Shown one piece after another: positions 11,701-23,804 of a DNA stretch of 64,000 nt (the first letter of the stretch is position 1; each line of letters starts with the position of its first letter). Location: contig BTPG01000003.1 in the NCBI GenBank assembly GCA_036245525.1, positions 206,739,342 to 206,803,341 on the forward strand, in the 5' to 3' direction. The notes below the pieces were generated by a model, which was not told the origin of the DNA, did no database searches, and saw only the letters and a program-made list of their open reading frames with translations. Position numbers and translations under genes: made by a program. The stretch comes from Semisulcospira habei (taxonomy: Eukaryota; Mollusca; Gastropoda; Semisulcospiridae).

Positions 11701-12400
11701 AGTTAGAATCCTTGCAAGGACTGACTCGCACTTAGTTAATTACAATTTATACTGTCCACTGCGAAGGTATATTAAGGCGCACTTTATTTAGAATCCTTGA
11801 AAGGACTGACTCGCACTTAGTTAATTAGAATTTATACTGTCCACTGCGAAGGTATATTAAGGCGCACTTAGTTAGAATCCTTGAAAGGACTGACTCGCAC
11901 TTAGTTAATAAGAATTTATACTGTCCACTGCGAAGGTATATTAAGGCACACTTACTTAGAATCCTTGAAAGGAATGACTCGCACTTAGTTAACTAGAATT
12001 TATACTGTACACTGCAAAGGTATATTAAGCGCACTTAGTTAGAATCCTTTAAAGGACTGACTCGCACTTAGTTAATTAGAATTTATACTGTCCACTGCGA
12101 CGGTATATTAAGGCGCACTTAGAATCAATGTAAAGGACTCGCACCTTAGTTAATTAGAATTCATACTGTCCACTGCGATGGTATATTAAGGCGCACTTAG
12201 AATCCTTGAAAGGACTGACTCGCACTTAGTTAATTAGAATTTATACTGTCCACTGCGACGGTATATTAAGGCGCACTTAGAATCAATGTAAAGGACTCGC
12301 ATCTTAGTTAATTAGAATTCATACTGTCCACTGCGACAGTATATTAAGGCGCACTTAGTTAGAATCCTTGCAAAGGACTCGCACCTAGTTATTTAAAATT
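8750..12400. repeat. 84-bp satellite array, ~42 units
   Basis: The unit period is 84 bp, measured from successive TTAGTTAGAATCC motifs (for example 9,201 and 9,285). Each unit carries ACTGTCCACTGCGAAGG, TATATTAAGGCGCACTT and CCTTGAAAGGACTGACTCG. Units in the middle are almost identical, with scattered 4-bp deletions (CACTTAGAATCC). Units at both edges (8,750-9,000 and 11,160-12,400) are diverged, as expected when unequal exchange homogenises an array from its centre. Edge units have GACGG in place of GAAGG, and one at ~8,930 reads GGTATATAAAGGCGC, close to a TATA box. It is not a CRISPR array: there are no distinct spacers. Confidence 0.95.
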
Positions 12401-13212
12401 CCTGGGGTTTTCTGGATACTGTGGTCAGTCCATTGCGCAGATAACTTTGACTTTTGAACACAATGCGAGGCAAATAAACACGGCTTTTGTGCGCATGCGA
12501 GACTTATAGTTTACTCTCCACAGCAATCTCCAGCCCTTCCCTAGACCACAAAAGGGATGCGGACTAAACTCAGTAGGCTCTTGAGTACTCTGTTAGATAG
12601 GCAGTTCTTGTCTATCTGATAACTATTTAAGTCGCCTACACCCAGTCCGGTTACAATATAAAGACAAAAACCGAACAAAAACACAACAACAAAAAAGGGT
12701 GATGTGATGGGTGGCTCAGTCTCGGGCCCCCTCCCCCCCCCCCCACCCCTCCCCCCTCCACCCCGAGCCCGGCGGTGGCCTCCGCCGGACCGGGGGACCC
12801 ACCTGTGGCAGGGTGACGGGGGGGGGGGGGAGAGGGGCCGGCCGGGGGCCGGGTTGGTGATGATGAGGATGGTGGTGATTTTCTTTATTACCCTTGGGGT
12901 GAGGGGGGGGGGGGGTGGGCGGGTGCGGGACCATGATGTGGAGTGGCGATGAGGGTGACCTGCGTTTGCCGTTTAGCCCTATCGGGCCCACAGCCGGCAA
13001 CACTTCACGACTGAGTGGATAGTTCGAGAATAAGTGGGGCCGGTGGGGGGCGGGGTCCGCCACCGCATGACTCTGGGAGGGTGTTATCCTGCGCATAGGA
13101 CACCACCCATTTTCTATGTTTATAAGGAGTGCATGGACGATGGATGCTAAACCTCTTTTATTTGGGCCTATTTCAATTATTTAAGTGGTTTAAGTCTGTT
13201 CAGCCTGACTTA
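12401..13212. other. Non-coding junction between satellite and inverted promoter copy
   Basis: Contains G and C homopolymer runs (12,730-12,745, 12,809-12,821, 12,905-12,914). A segment at ~13,129-13,160 (GTGCATGGACGATGGATGC) matches one at ~5,399-5,425 in direct orientation. A proline-rich minus-strand ORF at 12,716-13,096 reads through low-complexity sequence and is not considered real. Confidence 0.4.
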
Positions 13213-13345
13213 AGAGTGTGTTCGGCGTGCCTCGCGCTGATTGGCCGACACAAGATGTGTCACTAGCTTCGGAGCCTGCGAGCATGCTGGGGAAAATATG
13301 TGGCACTGTACACTGGGCTAAATCGTCTCCCCTGCTACACCGGCT
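13213..13345 (-). repeat. Right copy of the inverted promoter-like segment
   Basis: Reverse complement of 5,783-5,930. It retains the CCAAT box (minus-strand GGCCAATCAGCGCGAGG) but has no TATA box at the matching distance, only ACTTAAATAA further on. It points leftward, toward the satellite. Confidence 0.8.
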
Positions 13346-14550
13346 GACCTTACCTGGGGCGAGTTCATTTTTGGGCGAGTTGACTGTCAACCAACTAGGT
13401 AATGTCCCTTTAGTAGAATCTTCCTCAAAAATGGCGTCTGGTCTACGATGTCACAAAATTCAACAACAGCGCTTATAAAGTTATATTATCATGGACATCA
13501 GTGACTGCATGTAAGTTGTAGTGCAAACATAAATCTTACTGAATTAGCATTATCTCATTTCATCTTAGTAGGTCTTCCCTTTGTTGACTGTGTACTGAGC
13601 ACCATCCTGGTGGCACAACAGCATCATCAAAATGCCTTGTTACTGAACTTGGGGATGGTTTTTAGGCTTCAGTGTGTGTGTGTGTGTGTAGCTTAAAATC
13701 GTATAAAGGTAGTGTGTGATTGTGTATACATGTGTAGCGTAGGGATCCTACTAAGACCCGGAATTACACGGAATAACCTGTCCTAAGCCTAAAAAAAAAA
13801 AACCCACAAAAAAACCATATCAATAACTATTATTGCGTACATAAACACAAAATAATCACGTGTTAGAAGTTTGGTTTTCATTAAGGTTAATTTAGTTCTA
13901 GTAAGCCCTTTTCCACTGCCGTTGACACGTCGATTACTTCCCTTACTACACGATCGAGCTGTCCGAAAACAGTCAAAATAACCTCTCCTAAGCCAAAATA
14001 TCCATATAAACACATATTATTAAGTACTTAAAGTCGAAATAATCTTTTATTTGAAGCTGTAGGTGCCATACAAGTTGTTTATTTAGCTTTAGAAACCTTC
14101 GAAGGGCTTGTTCTTCAATTAAGCCTCTTAATCTATTCCTAGCTTCACCATACGCGCCTTCGCCCAGACCGTTCGTCCCAAACACATTTTGTCCCATGAC
14201 GTTTCATCCCGGGTGCTATTAATGGAAGACATTTCGCTATAAACGGACCGTGATAATCAGTTGACATTCAAAGAGAACATAACTGGACCGTGTGTGTGTA
14301 AACTGTGCTCAACATCGCACACCAACAACCCCCCCAACAACCACGTTTACAGCCTGTTTTGGGCTTGACCGTATTCACAAAGTTGTATGACACAGGTCTA
14401 GATTTTGTTTTGTCACTCATTCCTTTGTTGCGCCCTGGAGAGGTCACTCCAGTGACTGACCCAGCAAGCGCATATACTCCATTTTTCTTCCGATAGAGGA
14501 TGCTAAAAAAAAAAAAAAAAATCCCCTTGTGTATTTCAAGCATGTTTTAC
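13346..14550. other. Gene-free stretch with diverged ~200-bp duplicate
   Basis: Nothing coding was recognised. Two diverged segments beginning TAACCTGTCCTAAGCC (~13,768) and TAACCTCTCCTAAGCC (~13,980) and including an 'aaataatc' motif suggest an old ~210-bp tandem duplication. Short GT and A runs are present. Confidence 0.35.
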
Positions 14551-14910
14551 TTGTAAAATGTCAGGTATTGCTCTCGTCAGCGGACCAACCTGACCACATT
14601 GGTGATAAACACCGAACCTTTCTTTTTGTTGAGGTGACGGTTCTGCGGGTTTATTTTTGTGAGTGTAGTCTTTCCTGTTTTTGAGTCATTGCGTTGTTAT
14701 GGGTGCAAGTAGCACTGTTCTTCTTTCTGTTCTTTTTTATGGTTTGGGTTACATTGTTTGGTTGCTGTTGCACCAGTCAACCAATACATGACCATGCTGG
14801 GGATGAGCATTAATATGTTTTTTGCTTGTAATAAGCCAGGTACTGCTCTCATCAGCGGACTAACCTGACCACACTGGTGATAAACACTGAACCTTTCTTT
14901 TGTTGCAGTG
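14551..14910. repeat. ~85-bp direct repeat, two copies 278 bp apart
   Basis: The copies start near 14,551 and 14,829. They share GTCAGCGGAC-type cores, AACCTGACCACA, TGGTGATAAACAC and GAACCTTTCTTTTTG with a few substitutions. Confidence 0.7.
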
Positions 14911-15828
14911 ACAGTTGTTCGCCTGTGTCCGATCTTTTACTGTTCTGTCCTCTTCCTCGTGTTCTGTTGTGGAAGTTGTGTGCCTCATTGCATTGAACAT
15001 GTCTTTTTGTTGTTGTTGTTTTTTATTTGCCTTTTTTGAAGAGGTTTGTGAGGTGATTGCTGGCCATGCTGTCTCTGCAGAGACCCATTACATCCACTCA
15101 TTTTATGAGTACAGTTGGGTTTAACCTGTTGCTGACAATGAGGGTTGCGAAGAGGATTCCTTCCCAGTGTTTAACCTTTTGGGTCCGCATATACTTTCGT
15201 TGTTTTGTTTCTCGCCATGGCTTGTTATTTCTATTCATGTTGTTTCTTAGTGCAGTCTGTTCGCCTCTGTTCAGTAACAGAGAATGAGATGTTGTGGCGT
15301 TCTCGTTTGCAGTTCAAGTGACGTGCTAAGTTACTACCGTGTCACTAAAATAATGTTAGTGCCGGCTCACGGTGCGGTCCGGTCACGTGGTCTCACCCCG
15401 CACGCTGCGCATGTGTCTGGTGTTAGGCTGGGGGTTAGCCATTGCTTGTTTAGCTCTTGGGGCGTTACTCCATTCCGTTTGTTTGTTGATTGTTTGTTAT
15501 TTGGTTTTGTTCAATTTCATTTCAGAATGCCGATTTGTTCATTGCGTCTGTAGTTAGTCTTGTCTTCCCTTCGCTTTTTGGTTTCTTTTCACATTAGATT
15601 TTGTCTCCAAGGTACGAGTCATGTCAGTTGTCGTTGTTGTTCCTTGCTTCCATAGTTGTTGTTGTTGTTGTTTATTTTCCCCTCACCCATGTGAAAGTTG
15701 GTTAGGCCAAACACTGGTTCATTTCACTTTTGTAATTTTTTTTTTTATTTTGTGCTGTTTTTTTTGTTTGGACTTACGCTTTTGGGTGCAAAATTCTGCG
15801 GATTCTGCCTTGGTTAGGTCATCCACTC

Positions 15829-16072
15829 GTTCATTTCATTTTTCAGCTTGAGCTGTTATTCATTGCGTCTTGTTTGACTTTGTATCAGTTGTGCCTCTGG
15901 TTTGTTGTAGGTCATTCTTCTGTTTGTGTTACTCTGTATTAAATATTTTGTTGCTTCGGAATTGCTTTGTTTTGTTACGCACTTCGCTGGTTCATTTCAT
16001 TCAGCTTAAGCTCTTATTCATTGCGTCATGTTTGACGTATCAGTTGTGCTTCTGATTTCTTGTAGCTCAGAC
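15829..16072. repeat. ~85-bp direct repeat, two copies ~157 bp apart
   Basis: Copies near 15,829 and 15,986 share GTTCATTTCATT, CAGCTTGAGCT/CAGCTTAAGCT, TTATTCATTGCGTC and ATCAGTTGTGC. A partial third copy may lie near 15,715. The surrounding 14.6-16.1 kb is T-rich on the plus strand, which creates many short meaningless ORFs. Confidence 0.65.
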
Positions 16073-18129
16073 AGTTGAACTATTACATAATCTGCAGCAA
16101 CAGTACAAGATTATTAGGTAATAGGAACTTTTCACTAACTCTACGAATAGTAGCATATGGGAGCCGAACATACTATTACTTTTGAAGTAAATAATTATGA
16201 AGGCGATTTTTTTAAAGACGCTAATCTTACAAATTGATTTTAGGAGTGTAGTTAAAATATTCCACCCTTTAGCGCATGAAAAGGACAGGCTGGTTTTACA
16301 GATGTCTAATCTAATTTTGGGAAGGTGGATCAAACTATTTCTCGTGTTTTCCTATTATTGTAGGAAAATAGAGTTTTTAGATATAGTGGAGCTTTTTCGT
16401 GCATGATCTTGTGCAGTAGAACACAGCGATTAAATTCACACTGTTTATTCAATGTTAGTAACTTGAAAGATTTTTATTTTTCGTCAGTCGAAGTAGGACT
16501 GGGAAGTATTAATTTAATGCCCCGATAATACAAAGAATTAACTTTTTTTCATGTGAACTTCGCTGCATCCATCCAAGGCGGTAGAACTGTAGTCTTAATG
16601 CGTTTTAATATGCGCACGAAAAAAAGAGTTTACAGATGTCCGTATTAACTATATGGCGTAGTTTTGATAACAGGAACAGATTTTTGGAGATTGTTTTGCA
16701 TATTGAGTCAGTATGCAGTTCACACTTTATTGGTTGTCTACTATAACGCCTAATAAATGATGAATAGTTACTTGTTCTACAGGCTGGCTTTCTAAGGACG
16801 TTTCCCAATTTGGCAATTTTAAATGGGAAAAAGTTATCATTCACCACGAACGTACGTAAAGGATGCCGACTTTCCTTATTTTCTTGCACTTTATGCTGAC
16901 ATTATTGAAACTTAATAGGTAAAGAGAGGTCAACATGAAATGGAATAACTTACGTAATTTTTTCTAATTAATTTTGTGTATTTTTACAACTTGAGGTAGG
17001 GATACAAAATCAACCACTGTGGCACTCACAGTGATTAAAGCATCATCTAGTCAAGTTTATAATAATTGTGACGTCCTGTTTTAATGATGTAAACCAGAAA
17101 ATGGGCTGTCAGTGCTATAGAAAATGTCTGAAGGCATCTGACACATTATTTTTGTCTGTTTTTGCGATTTTGCAGAAATGGTCGTTTACTGAGTGCACAA
17201 ATACCTTCACTGTGAGCCAGAGACTCAATATTTTTCATTCTGTTTTTTGCAGAGGATGCAGAAGATGTTCTTTAACATAATATTGCCTGATTTGGGCTTC
17301 TGGAATGAATTCTGATTTATTTAGAGGAAAATGTTTCTCAACCTCATTTTAGCAGCTGCGAAGAGCATGAATGGGGGTACCCTTGCGCCATCAGCTATAT
17401 CTCTAATGTGTTTCTAAGATTTTCGGGGAACATGGCTTAAACATCTCAGGACATACTAAGGAACACTTTGAAACCCATCTTATTGAGTACTGGGGGGAGG
17501 GGGAAAGGGGGGGGGGGGCACGGTAGACCTTGCTAGCTTATGGACTATAAAAGAAGACAACTAAGATCCTAATAATAGAGTGTTATTAAACCGGTGGAGT
17601 GTGTCTGTACAGGGCTATTGAGTAAGCAGATAGTGGTGTGTACACACTCCGCCATACTCACTAGGTGACTAGCGAGTTCCCCAGAAATGTTATCTTTTTT
17701 AGAAAATAGTATTTCAGAAATAGACCTAGTCAGTGTGTATAACATTGAATTTTCTTGTGTGAACGGTGTGTGTCTATTCAGGTAGTCTGACTACGTTTTA
17801 TTTTAAATGAACAGGGTACACTAAAAAGGTGGGGTGTTGATAAAAACAATGAAGGGTGATTGACTGCATAGTTGTGTTTAAGGACGATGGCATTGCTGAT
17901 AAAGGTCAGGTTGAAATTTCTTCAAGTTTTTTTTTTTTTTTTTTTTTTGAGCCTCAGAAATCGTCTATGTTGGTTTGCCCCATTTGTGTTATAGCCTATC
18001 TGTGGGTAAATGGGCAGTAATGTTTAAAAAGGCAATGTTGAAGGCGTGAACTCTGTCATTGTGTTAAAGGTGGGGTTAAACTGTCAGTATCTTTCTCTCT
18101 GATGAATGCAGTGCAAGAGGAATGCAAGA

Positions 18130-18130
<1 letters not shown>
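16073..18130. other. Gene-free stretch
   Basis: AT-rich, without a recognisable coding region or transposon terminus. It contains a G run at ~17,507 and a T run at ~17,925-17,948. Confidence 0.4.
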
Positions 18131-18132
<2 letters not shown>

Positions 18133-18181
<49 letters not shown>

Positions 18182-18229
18182 GGCACACACACACACGCAC
18201 GCACGCACGCGCGCGCACGCACGCACACA

Positions 18230-18269
<40 letters not shown>

Positions 18270-18434
18270 AATAAACACACATTCAGTCAGATGTAATGCA
18301 GCACAAGGATAACGCATGATGCCTATTACTCGATGTCGGGACGTTAAGCAATGTACAATCAATCAATTAAAACCTGTTACTCGAGTGATGCGTTACAATC
18401 ACTCACACACACGCGCACACACACACACACACAC

Positions 18435-18478
<44 letters not shown>
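18133..18478. repeat. (CA)n microsatellites flanking a retroposon tail
   Basis: CA/CG-interrupted runs occupy 18,133-18,270 and 18,403-18,478. Between them, GTCGGGACGTTAAGCAATG followed by (ATCA)n at ~18,335-18,370 is the same 3' tail seen, inverted, at ~44,176 and ~61,688. Confidence 0.85.
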
Positions 18479-18479
<1 letters not shown>

Positions 18480-18566
18480 TGCACACATTTGAGCGTGCAA
18501 ATATGATGCAAGTTGAGAGAGAGAGGAACACATTGGCATGCGGTTAACTAAAACGTTTCAGTGCTA

Positions 18567-18994
18567 ATAATAATAATAATAATAATACCGTTATTATATA
18601 AGCGCTTTTTCTCAATTTTTGGGCAAATCGACTCAAAGCGCCGCGAACTGAAACCCAACACGCACACTCACGTTGCAGACACGGATTTACGCCATTTAAG
18701 ACAAACACAGTACAAGACAGACAAAGGGCCAGTTCAGCTACTGAAGTTACAGAGATTTTTGATCGCTTGTATTCAGTGAAATTTGTAAATTGGCCTGAAA
18801 CCGGTACCAAAGTGTGGGGGGGGGGGGGGGGTGGAAGAATCGGAGTACCCGGAGAAAGAACCCCCGACGGTCCGCCCGAATTAACGGTGACACTTAGGCC
18901 TACCAGAGGAGAAAAGTTCGACGCCGGAACCCGTTTTCGAACCTCGCACCTTTGGCATTGGTGGCAGGCGCCTCAACCACTGCGCCACAGACCG
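18567..18994 (-). mobile_element. tRNA-derived SINE, absent from the paralogous arm
   Basis: On the minus strand the head has an A-box-like TGGCGCAGTGGTTGAGGCG and a B-box-like GGTTCGAAAACGGG. The tail ends in (ATT)n after GCGCTTATATAATAACGG. The corresponding place in the inverted arm (~50,080) reads straight through from GTTTGTTGTGCTA to GATTTTGTATCAC, which is an empty site. The SINE therefore inserted after the duplication, or the two arms represent different alleles of the site. A short GCTA target repeat is possible. Confidence 0.75.
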
Positions 18995-19158
18995 CTAGAA
19001 TTTGTATCACTCAGCAGTACAAGCGTGTTATTTTTAACAAACAAGAATGTGTGCTGTCTAGAGGAGTTTCCTCTTTCTGTGTTAAATTCTCATGATGTCA
19101 ATTGATCTGATTGTCTGCACATAGATATTCACACCCATGGTCCTGTTTGTTTCCCCAG

Positions 19159-21497
19159 AAGAAGAAGAAGCAGAAACACCACTTGCTTACTATCAGATTG
19201 ATGGACACCACAAGGACTCTCCAGCTACTGGTGAAAACATAGTCAACATGGATGATGAAGACACAGTCACCACTACTGGTAAATACACAGACAGCATTAC
19301 TGGTGAAGACACAGTCAACACTACTGGTAAAGACACAGACAACACTGCGGCTGTGGAGAGGGATGGTCCTGTCCCATCGCCCACAAGTCAAACAGGAGCC
19401 AGATATCAAGGTCGAACCTGGTGTCCGGCTGAACTTGGGACCAGCAACGAGTCTGGGGTTAATCTGGAACTTGACATCAAGTTAGAGTCAATCTATGTGC
19501 CCAGTGTTTACAGTGACGTGGACTGTGACACTAAACATGACATTAAGCTACAATCTAACTCTGTGCCCAGTGTTTACTGTAACATGGACTGTGACGCTAA
19601 ACATGGCATCAAGCTAGAGTCCAACTCTGTGTCTGGTGTTTACAGTGACGTGAACTGCGACACTAAACATGACATCAAGCTACAGTCTAACTCTGTGCCC
19701 AGTGTTCTCTGTAACATGGACTGTGACGCTAAACATGGCATAAAGCTAGAGTCAAACTCTGTGTCTAGTGTTATCAGTGACATGGAATGTGACACTAAAC
19801 ATGGCATCAAGCTACAGTCTAACTCTGTAAGTGACTGTGACACTAAACATGACATTAAGCTACAATCTAACTCTGTGCCCAGTGTTTACTGTAACATGGA
19901 CTGTGACGCTAAACATGGCATCAAGCTAGAGTCCAACTCTGTGTCTGGTGTTTACAGTGACGTGAACTGTGACACTAAACATGACATCAAGCTACAGTCT
20001 AACTCTGTGCCCAGTGTTTACTGTAACATGGACTGTGACACTAAACATGGCATCGAGCTAGAGTCCAACTCTGTGTCTGGTGTTATCAGTGATATGGACT
20101 GTGACACTAAACATGACATCAAGCTAGATTATAAGTATGTGCCCAGTATCATGGACTGTGACACTGAACATGACATCAAGCTAGAGTCCAACTCTGTGTC
20201 TGGTGTTATCAGTGACATGGACTGTGACTTGGGGTTGTCTGTGGATCTTCACGGTAGAACTTTGGCAACAGAACGAAATCCCTTGACCACAGAAAGTCCC
20301 AGTGCTAAAGAGAGTCAGATGCCATTTGTATGTGGGTTGTGTGATGCATGTTTCCAGTTGTACAGCCAGTTGATGCAACACATGTCTACTCACACAGTGC
20401 AGAAGCCTCACACTGTTACCACAGAACAGAAGACAACTACAACTGACATGGCATGTATTGATGTAAATACATCAGCAGATACACCAATTGGGAGAACATG
20501 GTTTTGTAGGCACTGTAAAGCAACTTTCCAGAAGCCACATACATGTACAGTAGATGGTACAAGTGGCGTTCACACAGGCCAGAAGCCACATAGGTGTACA
20601 GAGTGTAGTGCTAGCTTTGCTTTGTCTGGTACCTTGAACCGACACATGCTGACACACACAGGCCATAAGCCATATAAGTGTACAGAATGTAGTGCTAGTT
20701 TCACTCAATCTGGTACCTTAAAAAAACACATGCTGACACACACAGGCCAGAAGCCACACAAGTGTACAGAATGTAGCGCTAGTTTCACTCATTCTGGTCA
20801 CTTGAAAAGACACATGCTAACACACACAGGCCAGAAGCCACATAAGTGTACAGAATGTAGTGCTAGCTTTGCTTTATCTGGTACTTTGAAAAAACACATG
20901 CTGTCCCACTCAGGCCAGAAGCCACACAAGTGTACAAAATGTAGTGCTAGCTTTGCCTTATCTGGTTCTTTGACAAAACACATGGTAACACACACAGGCC
21001 AGAAGCCACACAAGTGTACAGAATGTAGTTTTACAATATCTGGTCACTTCAAACAACACATGGTGACACACACAGGCCAGAAGCCACATAAATGTACAGA
21101 GTGTAGCGCTGGTTTCAATCGTTCTTGTAACTTGAAAAGACACATGCTGATACACACAGTCCAAAAGCCACACAAGTGTACAGAATGTAGTGCTAGCTTT
21201 GCCTTATCTGGTTCTTTGACAAAACACATGCTGACACACACAGGCCAGAAGCCACACAAGTGTACAGAATGTGCTAGTTTTACAAGATCTGGTCACTTGA
21301 AACAACACATGGTGACACACACAGGCCAGAAGCCACATAAATGTACAGAGTGTAGCGCTAGTTTCAATCGTTCTGGCAACTTGAAAAGACACATGCTGAT
21401 ACACACAGTCCAGAAGCCACCTAAGTGTACAATATGTAGCGCTAGTTTTGCTTTATCTGATACCTTAAAAAGACGTGCAGACACACACAGGCCATAA
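19159..21497 (+). CDS. C2H2 zinc-finger protein, terminal exon (paralogue 1)
   Basis: A probable nuclear DNA-binding protein. The exon starts after a good acceptor (TTTGTTTCCCCAG|AAGAAG) in a phase needing one base from an upstream exon; that exon was not found here. It encodes ~779 residues. An acidic start is followed by 8-residue [12 protein letters not shown] repeats. A long block of ~22-residue repeats ([18 protein letters not shown] type) then fills roughly residues 110-355. An isolated finger (VCGLC...HMSTH) lies near residue 390, then a degenerate CRHC half-finger. An array of about eleven fingers follows, joined by [16 protein letters not shown] linkers. One finger lacks two residues before its Phe, another lacks one, and the last has lost a zinc ligand (KRRADTH). 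The frame then closes, although finger-like sequence continues downstream. Helix residues differ between fingers, so sites bound would differ from paralogue 2. Targets are unknown; transposon silencing is one possibility. Confidence 0.85.
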
Positions 21498-22610
21498 GCC
21501 ACACGTGTACATAATGAATTGCTAGTTTTACAAGATCTGATACTTTGAAAAAAAAACACATGCTGACACACAGGCCAGAAGCCACATAAGTGTTCAGTGT
21601 GTAGTGCTAGCTATCTAGTTACATAAAACACACATGCTGACACACAGAGACCAGTTGCCACATAAGTGTACAGGTAGTGCAAGTTTTACAATATCGTATG
21701 CTTTGAAAATACACATGTTGATACAAACAGGCCGGAAGCCACATACCTGTACATAATGTTGTGCTATTTTCACACAATATAATATCGTGAAAAGACACGT
21801 GCTGACGCACACATAGGTGTACAGAATGTAGTGTTAGTTTGGCTCACTCAGGTACCTTGCAAACACATTCTGACACACACAGGCGAGAAGCCACACAAAG
21901 GTACAGAATGTTGAGCTAATTTCACTAAATCTGGTTGCTAGTTTTACAAAATCATATACCTTGAAACTCACATGTTGACAGATGCAAGCCAGTAGCCACA
22001 TAGGTGTACGTAATGTTTCGCTGTTTTTCTTTATCTGGTTACATCAAAATACACATCCTGACGCACACAGGCCAGAAGCCTTACGTGTAATGAATAAAGT
22101 ATTTGTTTCACTTAATCTGGTCACTTGAAAACACACAGAGCAAAAACCATACAAGTGTATTGCTAGCTTTTCTTTAGGTGGTAACTTGAAAAAAAAAACA
22201 TGCTGACTCGACAAACACAGGCCAAACGTCGCATAAGTGTACAAAATGAAGTGTCAGCTTTTGCTTTTTCTGGGAACTTGAAGAGACACGTGCTGAAACA
22301 CGTAGGCCAGAGACCACACAAGTGTACAAAATAAAGTGCTAGTTTTCTGAAATCTTATACCTTGAAAACACACATGCTGACACACAGTCCAAAAGCCACA
22401 TAAGTTTGTAAAATGTAGTGCTAGTTTTATGAAATCTTATACCTTGAAAACACATGCTGACACACACAGGCCAGAAGCCACAAGTGTACAGAGTGTAGCA
22501 CTAGCTTCACTCAATCTGGTACCTTGATTAGACACATGCTGACAACACACAGGCCAGAAGCCACATAATTGTAGAGATTGTAGTCCTAGTGCTGGGGGTA
22601 AGCTTGAATG
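21498..22610 (+). pseudogene. Decayed zinc-finger repeats downstream of paralogue 1
   Basis: Repeated blocks resembling the finger unit (GGCCAGAAGCCACA, AAGTGTACA, GTGCTAG, ACACATGCTGACAC) continue for about 1.1 kb in shifting frames with stops and indels. The ancestral gene probably had many more fingers. The same decay is seen at 46,450-47,486 in the inverted paralogue, so part of it predates the duplication. Confidence 0.8.
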
Positions 22611-23800
22611 TAATTAGTTATCAAGCTCGTTTTAATAGAAGTTGTGAAATCCCGGCTTTACTCATGGGTTTTAAATCGGTGAAGAGCATTGTTAACTTTG
22701 AATTAACAATGTTTGTAAACATAAATATAACACATGTACTGCTGTAAGTGCCAAAAAGTTTGTGCGACCTCAAAGATATTACATCACCTGTTCTGATCAC
22801 AGAATGCTGCGGCAGAGCTCACATTCATGCACTCACATCTCACTTTGCTCACACACATGAATAAACAATCACTCCCCGGTTCGCCAGCAGTCACACTAAG
22901 AAACACTATCAGTTGTTAGGATCCACGACAAAATGATGGCTTTTGGCCAAACGTGTACAGGTTAGTGTGAAAGTATGACGCAGCACGAAACACACAGTGC
23001 TTTAAATATGACGTCATCCATCCTTCATAGGAACAAAAGTTTAGTCTCGTCCCAGTGTGCAAAGATCATTTGGCTGACGTCAGCCTGGTGGCCTTTTTGT
23101 GCTTGGGGATGCTGTATCAACGCAAGCATCAGTGGATGGTTCTGAGTCAAAACTAGTCGAGTGGCAAAAACACTATGGTGGTAGGAACTGGAGTGCATGG
23201 TACGCATACCAAAGTAACCTGTTTATGAAGACACTCAGCGATAGTCCAGATATAGTCAGTGTCCAATGTTGCCTACCCTGGGGTTAGTGAGGACCTATAG
23301 TTTTCTAGTTGAATGGTTTCTACTGAACTGCTTATTATGGTTCTATCAGTGATTGTCTTCATTAAAAGAAATATGCTGTTCAGCAGGTTTCAAATTTCAA
23401 TTACGCCTATGTTTCTGCCCTCAGAACCATCTGATTGCGTTTGCGTTGATACAGCTTGACTGTTCAGCGTGTTGGAAGGTTTGATTCGCAGTGGCAGGCA
23501 GGTTGGGTTACATTTGTACTATGCAGATTACCTGTCTGCATTGATTTACTTATGAGTTACATGTGTGTATATTCACTAAGCCAACAAGTAAGATCAAACT
23601 AACCTAGCAACTGTCAGCGGCGCTCTGTTGGTTACCTCTGGGTTGAGTATTGTCTTTTTTAAAATAACTGTTAACGATGAAAGAGAAGCCAGTCACTTGA
23701 TGGTGAACTCGTAGTAGCAGATGACAGCAGTCCGTGCAAGATTTATTTTATGTATGTGTATGACGCTGTACGAAATCCGGGGGTGCTTGGGAAGGCACTT
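22611..23800. other. Gene-free stretch at edge of segmental duplication
   Basis: No CDS. From 22,640 to 23,170 it is shared with the inverted arm. A short inverted repeat near 22,690-22,712 (GTTAACTTTGAATTAAC) is present in both arms. Confidence 0.5.
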
Positions 23801-23804
23801 TACA

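Larger units (their letters stand above)
18500..23170 (+). repeat. Inverted segmental duplication, left arm
   Basis: Matches 46,095-50,145 in reverse complement. The outer edge is seen in 'aggaacacattggcatgcggttaact' type sequence near 18,520, matching ~50,110-50,140. The zinc-finger exon and its decayed downstream fingers come next. The distal edge at 22,640-23,170 (GATGCTGTATCAACGCAAGC and neighbours) matches 46,095-46,450. The arms are ~4-4.6 kb and lie ~23 kb apart. Confidence 0.85.

Noticed and set aside
8750..12400. CRISPR array
   Set aside because: Whole 84-bp units repeat without distinct spacers, and the context is eukaryotic; it is a satellite.
12716..13096. 126-codon proline/histidine-rich minus-strand ORF
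   Set aside because: It runs through C and G homopolymers with no domain, and the inverted promoter copy upstream of it lacks a TATA box; evidence is too weak.
14551..16072. Many 60-90-codon plus-strand ORFs rich in Phe, Leu, Cys and Val
   Set aside because: T-rich sequence with short direct repeats; no consistent frame, splice sites or signal peptide plus domain structure.
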